6,950 nt of DNA from Candidatus Sulfopaludibacter sp. SbA3 (GTDB lineage Bacteria; Acidobacteriota; Terriglobia; Bryobacterales; Bryobacteraceae), in NCBI GenBank assembly GCA_945861255.1, contig CAMAUG010000210.1, positions 1 through 6,950 of the forward strand, written 5' to 3'. The notes beneath the pieces are model-generated. The model made no database searches. It was not told the origin of the DNA and saw only the letters and a program-made list of their open reading frames with translations. Shown piece after piece: positions 1 to 5,442 of the stretch (positions are counted from its first letter, which is position 1; each line of letters starts with the position of its first letter). A program made the translations under genes and the position numbers.

Positions 1-45
1 ACCCCAGAATCGAATCCACACGAAAATACCGAACTCGGCACGGAA

Positions 46-738
46 GTGAATCCGCAAGCGGTCGCGGAGATCAAGATCGTGGGTTACTGCCGCGCCTGCG
101 GAAGGGGGTTGGACGCGCCCAACGCCCGCCACATGAACGGAACTATCTATTGCGAAGAGCATGTTCCCCTAGCGAATGCCGGCGGCGATCCGTCATCGCC
201 ATGGACCGCCGCAGGCTATCGCGCAGGCGCATCTCCGCCGCCGCTGCCCACTGCCGGGGCCGCGCCCAGCGGTTCGCCGGTGCTCGCGTTCTTGTTGGGC
301 TGGATCCCGGGAGTGGGCGCCATCTACAACGGCCAGTACGCCAAGGGATTCATTCATGTGGTCATTTTCGGGTTGCTGGTCAGCATTGTGAGCAGCGGCG
401 CCGCCGCGGGGATGGAACCGTTGTTTGGATTAATGATCGCCGGGTTTACTTTCTACATGCCGTTTGAGGCCTATCACACGGCGAAGAAGCGACAGTCAGG
501 GCAGACCGTGGATGAATGGTCGGGCATGGTGGCGTGGCGGCACGGGTCGTCGGGGGTTCCGGCAGGGCCCCTGGTCCTGATCGTGGTGGGCGTCATCTTC
601 TTGTTGAACAACTTGGGCTTGTGGGACATTCGACGGGCCATGCGCTACTGGCCCGCCGTGCTGATCGTGCTGGGCGCATACATGCTGTGGAGCCGCATGA
701 CGGAGGGGAAGACGGAGGCAAAACGTGAGCGCGAGTAA
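46..738 (+). CDS. Membrane protein with N-terminal zinc-binding motif, TM2-like segment and LiaF-like C-terminus
   Basis: Probable inner-membrane protein of unknown function. Residues 15-39 hold C15-x2-C18 and C36-x2-H39, a B-box/LIM-like zinc knuckle. A Pro/Ala-rich linker follows (about 42-75). Next comes a hydrophobic segment (about 78-145) with the phrase GWIPGVGAIYNGQYAKG, like TM2-type or small multi-pass proteins. The C-terminus (174-215) is a two-helix LiaI/LiaF-like (DUF5668) module: GPLVLIVVG, then LLNNLG, then YWPAVLIVLG. The next gene starts inside its 3' end, so the two are probably co-transcribed and translationally coupled. The start is uncertain. GTG at 46 has no spaced ribosome site. 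GTG at 79 has GGAG (66-69) nine bases upstream but would remove EIKIV, which looks conserved. The frame is also open to the window edge, so the true start may lie outside. Domain order is clear; biochemical role is not. Confidence 0.8.
   Translation: MNPQAVAEIKIVGYCRACGRGLDAPNARHMNGTIYCEEHVPLANAGGDPSSPWTAAGYRAGASPPPLPTAGAAPSGSPVLAFLLGWIPGVGAIYNGQYAKGFIHVVIFGLLVSIVSSGAAAGMEPLFGLMIAGFTFYMPFEAYHTAKKRQSGQTVDEWSGMVAWRHGSSGVPAGPLVLIVVGVIFLLNNLGLWDIRRAMRYWPAVLIVLGAYMLWSRMTEGKTEAKRERE
714..718 (+). promoter_or_regulatory. Ribosome binding site GGAGG for the 64-residue protein
   Basis: A full GGAGG lies six bases before the GTG at 725, inside the end of the preceding gene. It supports that GTG as the real start and a 14-bp overlap between the two genes. 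Confidence 0.75.
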
Positions 739-919
739 CACTTCATTGCGGCCGCCGCTGCTGACGGCACTGCGCGGCCCGGCTCTCATGATCTTATTGG
801 GCGCGCTGTTCGCCGTCGAGTACGCGGGCGGGCCTAATTTCGGCCGCACCTGGCCGGCCCTGCTGATTCTGGCGGGGTTGTTCAAGCTCATCGAATACAT
901 GGGGGCGCAAAAAGCATGA
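725..919 (+). CDS. Small two-helix membrane protein, LiaF-like/DUF5668
   Basis: A 64-residue protein made almost entirely of one LiaI/LiaF-like transmembrane module. Helix 1 is about residues 18-34 (GPALMILLGALF), a short GGPNFGRT turn follows, and helix 2 is about 42-58 (WPALLILAGLFKLIEY). It starts at GTG behind a strong ribosome site, overlaps the preceding gene by 14 bp, and shares its stop with the next start (ATGA at 916-919). All three genes are therefore very probably one transcript. The GP...LG and WP..L(I)..G signatures match the modules in both neighbours. No catalytic residue is visible. A role as a small partner of the two larger proteins is inference from gene order and shared module. 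Confidence 0.8.
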   Translation: MSASNTSLRPPLLTALRGPALMILLGALFAVEYAGGPNFGRTWPALLILAGLFKLIEYMGAQKA

Positions 920-2178
920 AACACCGTTCGTTTATCGGCCCGATTCTGTTGATCGCGCTGGGAGCGGCGCTGCTGGCGCGCAACTGGTATCCCGAGCTGC
1001 GGTGGACTGATACCATCGCGCGCTACTGGCCGTACGTGCTGATTGCGTGGGGCGGTTTGCGTGTCATAGAAATCGTGGTGGGCACGTTGCGCGGCCGGCC
1101 CCTGCCGGCCCGGGGCGTCAGCGGCGGCGAATGGGTACTGGTAGTTTTCCTATGCGTGATCGGCTCCGGCATTCACGCGGCTCGCAGCTTGACCGTGGCT
1201 TGGCCCGGGGCGTTCACCATGGGCGGAGTGGAGGTCTTCGGCGAGCGTTTCGAATATCCGGTAAACGTGGAGAAAACGGTCGCGAAGACACCCCACGTGG
1301 TGATCCAAAACCCGCGCGGAGACGTGCAGATCACTGGTGCCGACGCGGACACCGTCAGGGTGACGGGACAGCGCATTATCCGCTCCATGGATCGCTCGGC
1401 GGCGGACGAGCTGAGCCGCGAATCGCCGGTCGAGATCTCGGGCGACGCGAATCAGGTGGTGATCCACGTGGGCGGCGACTCCGCTCAGGGCCGCGGCGTC
1501 TCCCATGCGCTCGAAATCAGTGTTCCCAAGGGTGCCAGCGTTAAAGTGGAGGGCCGCGGCGGCGACCTGCGCGTGGCGAACATCGCGGGCGCGGTGGAAC
1601 TTACCGGACGCGGTTCGGATCTGGAACTCCACGATATCGGCGGGGCGGTGAACATTTCGGGCGCCTACAGCGGGTCCGTGCAACTGGAACGGATCGCCAA
1701 GGCGGTGGAGTTCAACGGCGCGCGCACCGTTCTACGCGTGGAGGCCATTCCGGGAGAAGTGCGTATTGCCCTGGGCGATGTGCGCGCCACCAACATCACG
1801 GGTCCCGTGCGCCTGAATACGCGATCAAACGACGTGCGCATCGACGGTTTCACCAACGCCGTGGATCTAACAACGGACCGCGGGGACTTGGACCTGCGCC
1901 CGGGGCAAACGCCTCTTGCGCGCATTCAGGCACGCGCGCGATCCGGAGACATCCGTCTTTCGCTTCCGCCCAACGCGCAGTTCACTCTGAACGCACGCAC
2001 GAACCGGGGTGAGATTACCAACGATTTCGGCGCTGTGCTGAAGAAGGAATCCGAGGGACGGCGCGCAACGCTCCAGGGCACAGTGGGCAGCGGACCGGTG
2101 ATCGATCTGGAAACGGATCGCGGGGAAATTTTCGTGCGCCAGGCGGGCGCGGAAGCCCTGAAGAAGATCGAGCAGTAA
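916..2178 (+). CDS. LiaF-like transmembrane segment fused to DUF4097 beta-solenoid domain
   Basis: A 420-residue membrane-anchored protein. Residues 8-58 form the two-helix LiaI/LiaF-like module (GPILLIALG, then YWPYVLIAWGG). A third hydrophobic helix (about 73-90) leads into a long region likely to lie outside the cytoplasm. From about residue 128 the protein is DUF4097-like, rich in short beta strands. Residues 216-327 show a regular repeat of 16-19 residues of the form GD(L/V)x(V/L)xxIxGAVx(L/I), expected for a right-handed beta-helix. Conserved hydrophobic positions fall at I223, I241, I260, I278, I294 and F312. The ATG overlaps the upstream stop as ATGA, which suggests translational coupling. 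DUF4097 also occurs in LiaG of the Bacillus lia envelope-stress locus, so an envelope sensing, adhesion or scaffold role is plausible but unproven. The stop lies 17 bp from the convergent glycerate kinase stop. Confidence 0.85.
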   Translation: MKHRSFIGPILLIALGAALLARNWYPELRWTDTIARYWPYVLIAWGGLRVIEIVVGTLRGRPLPARGVSGGEWVLVVFLCVIGSGIHAARSLTVAWPGAFTMGGVEVFGERFEYPVNVEKTVAKTPHVVIQNPRGDVQITGADADTVRVTGQRIIRSMDRSAADELSRESPVEISGDANQVVIHVGGDSAQGRGVSHALEISVPKGASVKVEGRGGDLRVANIAGAVELTGRGSDLELHDIGGAVNISGAYSGSVQLERIAKAVEFNGARTVLRVEAIPGEVRIALGDVRATNITGPVRLNTRSNDVRIDGFTNAVDLTTDRGDLDLRPGQTPLARIQARARSGDIRLSLPPNAQFTLNARTNRGEITNDFGAVLKKESEGRRATLQGTVGSGPVIDLETDRGEIFVRQAGAEALKKIEQ

Positions 2179-2182
2179 TTTA

Positions 2183-2201
2183 GGGGACAGGGTACTCAAT
2201 T
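2183..2201. other. Short GGGGACAGGGTACTCAATT motif between convergent stops
   Basis: This 19-base word fills the 17-bp gap between two convergent genes and runs over the glycerate kinase stop codon. It resembles, from memory only, short dispersed intergenic words ending in CTGTCCCC seen beside REP elements in several phyla. Only one copy is present here and it forms no hairpin, so its repeat nature is unproven. Confidence 0.25.
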
Positions 2202-3428
2202 CATCAGAATTCGGATATCCATAACGTTGGTGCCGGTGGGGCCGGTCTGGATCAACCCACCGGTCTGTTCGAAGTAATGGTAAGAATCGTTGTTCTCCAA
2301 GAACGGCCGGGGATCCACCACCAGCCTGCGCGACGAGACGGCCACCGCGCCCGCCGCATCCGTGGGGCCGTCAATGCCGTCGGTGCCCGCGCTGAAGATG
2401 GTCACACCCGGCGTATCTTGCAACGCATCGAGAGCCGCCAGCACGAATTCCTGATTGCGTCCTCCCATCCCTTTACCGCGCAGGGTCACCGTGGTTTCTC
2501 CGCCTGAAAGAAAACAAAGCCCCCGCGTGCCGGCCGCGACTGCTTCCCTGGCGATGGCGGCGTGCATGCGGGCGATGTCCCTCGTTTCCCCGTCAACAGT
2601 CGTGGAGAGCACCATGGGCCGGTAGCCCAGCTCGCGCGCCTTCTTCACCGCCGCTTCCATGGAGACACGGTTACTTCCCACGATCGCGTTGTGCGCGTTC
2701 GCGGCGCGCTTGGGCGTTTCCAATAAGCCTGGCGCTGCCACGCCGTAACGGCGCAGAATCGCCGCGGCGTCGCGGCACGTGGTGGGATCGGGAACGGTGG
2801 GGCCCGATCCCACCACCTCCAGATTGTCGCCGATGACGTCGGAAAGAATGAGTGCGATAATTTGCGCGGGGTGCGCCAGAGCCGCCAATCGGCCACCCTT
2901 GATGGCCGAAAGATGCTTGCGGACCGTGTTCATCTCATGAATCGTCGCTCCGCACGCGAGTAACCGCCGGGTGACACGTTGTTTCGCGGCGAGCGTGACG
3001 CCGGGCGCGGGCAAAGGCATCAGAGCCGAAGCGCCTCCTGAGATCAAGCAAATCACCAGATCGCGCGGGCCGCAGCCCTCCGCGATGGCCGCAACTTCCC
3101 GTGCTCCTAAAACGCCGCGCGCGTCCGGAACGGGGTGCCCGGCCTGGTTCACGCGGATGCGCCGCAGCGCCAGGGCGGCGCCGTCCGGCACGTTGATCGC
3201 GCCGCTGGAAATTCGATCACCCAAGAGATCTTCCACCGCCTGCGCCATACGGGCGGTGGCCTTCCCCGCTCCAACCACGCGCACGGAGTCGAAATCGGAA
3301 AGACGATAACGGCGCGCACCGGCGCTCAGCACGCCGCGATGAAGACGCAAGTAAGCGCGTACGGCGACTGCTGGGTCCGCTTCGCGGAGGGCGGCATCGA
3401 AAATAGCACGGGCGTGGAATTTGCTCAT
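2196..3428 (-). CDS. Glycerate 2-kinase, MOFRL/GckA family
   Basis: Predicted ATP-dependent glycerate 2-kinase, converting D-glycerate to 2-phosphoglycerate in the cytoplasm and feeding lower glycolysis. The 410 residues contain the N-terminal DUF4147 domain with GAGK (53-56), GHPVPD (97-102), SGGASA (130-135), the NTVRKHLS...KGGRLA stretch (167-182), and SDVIGDNLEVVGSGPTVPDP (196-215). The MOFRL domain follows (about 303-402), with SGGETTV, GKGMGGRNQE and FSAGTDGIDGPTDAAG. These signatures identify the family firmly. Length is close to typical for the family. The ATG lies 6 bp after the aroK stop with no purine-rich ribosome site, so translation probably depends on coupling to aroK. Some relatives act in serine, glyoxylate or tartrate pathways; no such neighbour is visible here. 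The substrate is inferred from the family. Confidence 0.93.
   Translation of the reverse strand: MSKFHARAIFDAALREADPAVAVRAYLRLHRGVLSAGARRYRLSDFDSVRVVGAGKATARMAQAVEDLLGDRISSGAINVPDGAALALRRIRVNQAGHPVPDARGVLGAREVAAIAEGCGPRDLVICLISGGASALMPLPAPGVTLAAKQRVTRRLLACGATIHEMNTVRKHLSAIKGGRLAALAHPAQIIALILSDVIGDNLEVVGSGPTVPDPTTCRDAAAILRRYGVAAPGLLETPKRAANAHNAIVGSNRVSMEAAVKKARELGYRPMVLSTTVDGETRDIARMHAAIAREAVAAGTRGLCFLSGGETTVTLRGKGMGGRNQEFVLAALDALQDTPGVTIFSAGTDGIDGPTDAAGAVAVSSRRLVVDPRPFLENNDSYHYFEQTGGLIQTGPTGTNVMDIRILMN
2779..2816. repeat. Perfect 14-bp inverted repeat inside the glycerate kinase gene
   Basis: Arms 2779-2792 (GTGGTGGGATCGGG) and 2803-2816 (CCCGATCCCACCAC) are exact reverse complements around a 10-base loop. 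On the coding strand the arms encode the VVGSG and PDPTT parts of the conserved motif, with the loop between them. The pairing is directly visible. A strong hairpin in the mRNA is expected; whether it has any function is unknown. Confidence 0.7.
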
Positions 3429-3434
3429 GGAGGC

Positions 3435-3968
3435 TTACGGAACGAACAGCGGCAAGGCCAGTATCTGGGCGACCACGGCTTGCGGCGGATCATCCCCGGT
3501 CGCGATGCGATAATCGGCGCGCGCATAATCATCGCGGCGGGATTCGTACAGGTGCTTGAGCCGCGCAGGGTCGCGCGCCAAAGGGCGGTGCGTCTCCTGG
3601 GCGACACGCGGCTCCAATACCTCAAACGGAGTATCCAGCCAGATGGTCACGCCGCTGCTGACCGCCAGTTCGTAATTTTCCTGAATCGTGAACGCTCCCC
3701 CGCCCAGGGCGATCACTTGAGGACGCCCGGTCTTGACGTTTTTCACCAGGCTCCTGAGCGCGGCGGTTTCCATCTCGCGGAACTTGGGCTCGCCATACCG
3801 CTCAAAGATTGCCGGAATTGTCATGCCAGCGGCTTTTTCGATCTCAGCGTCCAGTTCATAGAAACGCCAACCCAACTGGTCCGCCAATTTTTCACCGGTG
3901 GTGGACTTGCCGCATCCCATAAAGCCCAGTAGGAAGATGGCGGGCGTCTGCTTCAATTTCAATATCAT
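3435..3968 (-). CDS. aroK: Shikimate kinase
   Basis: Cytoplasmic kinase that phosphorylates shikimate to shikimate 3-phosphate with ATP, in the aromatic amino acid (chorismate) pathway. The 177 residues match the single-domain family. They show the Walker A loop GFMGCGKST (15-23), the shikimate-binding Asp40 in YELDAEIEKAAG, GEPKFREME with Arg64 (59-67), GGG (89-91), lid residues R128-P-L, and Arg144 in SRRDDY matching the C-terminal substrate arginine. The usual first aspartate of the DxD pair is Glu38 here, a conservative change. No clear ribosome site precedes the ATG. The gene is divergent from the LON-domain gene over 41 bp and leads a two-gene unit with the glycerate kinase 6 bp downstream. 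aroL is the alternative name for an isozyme; aroK is used as the general symbol. Confidence 0.95.
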   Translation of the reverse strand: MILKLKQTPAIFLLGFMGCGKSTTGEKLADQLGWRFYELDAEIEKAAGMTIPAIFERYGEPKFREMETAALRSLVKNVKTGRPQVIALGGGAFTIQENYELAVSSGVTIWLDTPFEVLEPRVAQETHRPLARDPARLKHLYESRRDDYARADYRIATGDDPPQAVVAQILALPLFVP

Positions 3969-3972
3969 TAGT

Positions 3973-4003
3973 TTGAACGGCAGCGGCTCACGAAAGTGAT
4001 AAT
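3973..4003 (+). promoter_or_regulatory. Putative promoter of the LON-domain gene, possibly leaderless
   Basis: TTGAAC (3973-3978) and GATAAT (3998-4003) resemble -35 and -10 boxes with a 19-bp spacer, slightly longer than ideal. The -10 box ends six bases before the ATG at 4010, so transcription would begin at or next to the start codon. No spaced Shine-Dalgarno sequence precedes the ATG. On the other strand the same AT-rich block reads TACTAT or TATTAT and could serve aroK, so the two genes may share one -10 region. Confidence 0.45.
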
Positions 4004-4029
4004 AGTAACATGCAAGACTGGCTGCCGTT
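3976..4029. repeat. 9-bp inverted repeat flanking the divergent promoter
   Basis: AACGGCAGC (3976-3984) and GCTGCCGTT (4021-4029) are exact reverse complements separated by 36 bp. Their centre of symmetry (4002/4003) falls on the AT-rich ATAATA block shared by the two promoters. The right arm lies inside codons 4-7 of the LON-domain gene. An operator pair is possible; coincidence is not excluded. Confidence 0.35.
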
Positions 4030-4639
4030 GTTTCCTCTCCAGGTGGTTCTATTACCGGAGGCGGAACTCCCGCTGCACATCTTCGAGGATCGCTATAAGG
4101 AGATGATCCAGGACGTGCTACGTGACAAAGTTGAATTCGGCGTAGTCATGGCCAGCGAAAAGGGAATCGTCAATACGGGGTGCACGGCGACCCTGGAAAA
4201 AGTGCTCCACCAGTACCCGGACGGACGCATGGACATTTTGACCATCGGCCGCCGCCGGTTTGAGATTTCGCGCATCAACGACGACCGTGCCTACCTGCGC
4301 GGAGAAGTGGAATTTTTCGATGACGACGAGGCCCCTGCGGCGGCACCGGAGGCGCGGCGGCAGGCGATTGAAGGGTATAACGAGCTGCAGGCGATGACGG
4401 CAGGCGTTCCCCTACCCGCGTTTGAAGCGGCGGAGCCACGGCTCAGCTTCCGGCTGGCGCGGCCTGTAACGGATTTGTCGCTCCGGCAAGCGCTATTGGT
4501 GGCACGCAGCGAGGCCGAGCGCATCCGGCAGCTGGCGGCGTTTCTGCCTGCCTACGTCGCGCGGCAGCGGCAGATTCAGCACGTCAAGCAGACCGCCCCC
4601 CGCAACGGGCATGGACACAAGCTGCCCGGGCTGCAATGA
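4010..4639 (+). CDS. LON peptidase substrate-binding (N-terminal) domain protein
   Basis: A stand-alone LON N-terminal domain of 209 residues, without the ATPase and protease parts of Lon. The N-terminal signature LPLFPLQVVLLPEAELPLHIFEDRY (residues 5-29) is diagnostic, followed by FGVVMAS, a GCTATLE strand and the DGRMDILTIGRRRFEI block. An acidic DDDE linker (about 104-107) leads to a C-terminal helical half. Such proteins are widespread and poorly understood; roles in binding damaged or specific protein substrates are proposed by analogy with Lon. The protein is probably cytoplasmic, with no signal peptide or membrane segment. The ATG sits directly behind a -10-like box with no ribosome site. 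The HAD gene follows 37 bp downstream on the same strand. Confidence 0.9.
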   Translation: MQDWLPLFPLQVVLLPEAELPLHIFEDRYKEMIQDVLRDKVEFGVVMASEKGIVNTGCTATLEKVLHQYPDGRMDILTIGRRRFEISRINDDRAYLRGEVEFFDDDEAPAAAPEARRQAIEGYNELQAMTAGVPLPAFEAAEPRLSFRLARPVTDLSLRQALLVARSEAERIRQLAAFLPAYVARQRQIQHVKQTAPRNGHGHKLPGLQ

Positions 4640-4676
4640 CGGACCACCAGGCTTCTTGGCGAATGGAATCGAACGC

Positions 4677-5369
4677 ATGACACGGGGCTTGTTTCTTCTG
4701 ATCGACGCGGACGACACGCTGTGGGAAAACAACATTTATTTCGAGCGTGCGTTTGACAGCTTCTGCGATTTTCTGGATCATTCCGCGCTTAGCCCCGCGC
4801 AGGTTCGCGATGTTCTGAATGAAATCGAAATGGCCAACGCCAGGATCCACGGCTATGGCTCAATGAATTTCGGACGTAATTTGCAGCAGGCCTACCGCCA
4901 TTTGGCGGAGCGCGAAATCCGGGTGGAGGATCTGGAACACATCCTCTCTTTGGCGGCGCGTATTCTGGAGCAACCGCTGGAGCTGCTGGAAGGCGTCGAG
5001 GAAACGCTGAGATATCTTTCTGAACGGCACCACCTGACACTGTTCACCAAGGGGCATCCCGAAGAGCAGCGAATGAAGATCGACCGCTCCGGTGTGGCGC
5101 GATATTTCCGGCATACCGCGATTGTGAAAGAAAAGGACTCCCGCGCCTACGCGCAGCTGGCGGTGGAGCGCGCGCTGCCCAGGAGTGACACGTGGATGAT
5201 CGGAAATTCTCCGAAGTCCGATATCAATCCCGCACTGGAAGCGGGCTTTAACGCCGTGCTGGTGCCTCACGAGTTCACGTGGGAGTTGGAACGGCAAGAC
5301 CTGAGGGCGCCAGGTGGTCAAAAGTTCCTGATGGTGGAGCGGTTCAGTGACTTGCGGCTACATTTCTGA
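4677..5369 (+). CDS. HAD-superfamily hydrolase
   Basis: Predicted cytoplasmic Mg-dependent phosphohydrolase of 230 residues. Motif I is D10-A-D12-D-T-L, with D10 the expected nucleophile and D12 the acid/base. Motif II is T124 in LFTKG. The motif III lysine is K151 or K153 in VKEKD. Motif IV is G-N177-SPKS-D182-INPALEAG. The helical stretch between motifs I and II (about 20-110) is the cap. Asn177 replaces the first acidic residue of the usual GDxxxxD, a change I recall as normal in this subfamily. The ATG at 4677 puts motif I near the N-terminus, as is usual. An in-frame ATG at 4611 would add 22 unlike residues (MDTSCPGCND...) and overlap the LON-domain gene by 29 bp, so it is less likely. 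TTG at 4656 is a further option. The substrate cannot be read from the sequence. Confidence 0.88.
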   Translation: MTRGLFLLIDADDTLWENNIYFERAFDSFCDFLDHSALSPAQVRDVLNEIEMANARIHGYGSMNFGRNLQQAYRHLAEREIRVEDLEHILSLAARILEQPLELLEGVEETLRYLSERHHLTLFTKGHPEEQRMKIDRSGVARYFRHTAIVKEKDSRAYAQLAVERALPRSDTWMIGNSPKSDINPALEAGFNAVLVPHEFTWELERQDLRAPGGQKFLMVERFSDLRLHF

Positions 5370-5409
5370 GAGCCTTGGGAGCGTGGTTGGGTGATCGCGA
5401 AAAATATCT

Positions 5410-5436
5410 TAACGTCGCGCGGGTGAGCGCCGATAA
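5410..5436 (+). promoter_or_regulatory. Putative sigma-28 (FliA) type promoter
   Basis: GCCGATAA (5429-5436) is an exact match to the sigma-28 -10 consensus. Eleven bases upstream, TAACGTCG (5410-5417) matches five of eight positions of TAAAGTTT. The spacer is the standard 11 bases. Transcription would start close to the ATG at 5443, giving a very short or absent leader. The TAAGG at 5434-5438 could instead act as a ribosome site only on a longer transcript. Confidence 0.5.
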
Positions 5437-5442
5437 GGCAGT

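Noticed and set aside
496..924. Long open frame on the minus strand opposite the first two genes
   Set aside because: It overlaps two well-supported plus-strand genes, is rich in His/Pro/Arg as expected of a shadow frame in GC-rich DNA, and shows no family motif.
1093..1110. Perfect 7-bp inverted repeat GGCCGGC/GCCGGCC with a CCCT loop inside the DUF4097 protein gene
   Set aside because: It lies wholly in coding sequence for RGRPLPA, and such GC palindromes arise often in DNA this rich in G and C.
1150..1683. 177-residue minus-strand open frame opposite the DUF4097 domain
   Set aside because: It is a shadow of a repetitive beta-solenoid coding region, with no ribosome site or motif.
3135..3932. 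265-residue open frame on the plus strand opposite the two kinases
   Set aside because: It is antisense to aroK and the glycerate kinase, both identified by motifs along their length, and its translation has no recognisable domain.
4611..4676. Upstream in-frame ATG that would add 22 residues to the HAD protein
   Set aside because: The added residues do not resemble HAD N-termini, the start overlaps the LON-domain gene, and motif I is normally near the N-terminus.
5375..5410. TTGGGA/TTGGGT with TATCTT as a sigma-70 promoter for the rod-like gene
   Set aside because: Spacers of 24 and 12 bases are both unsuitable; the sigma-28 reading fits much better.
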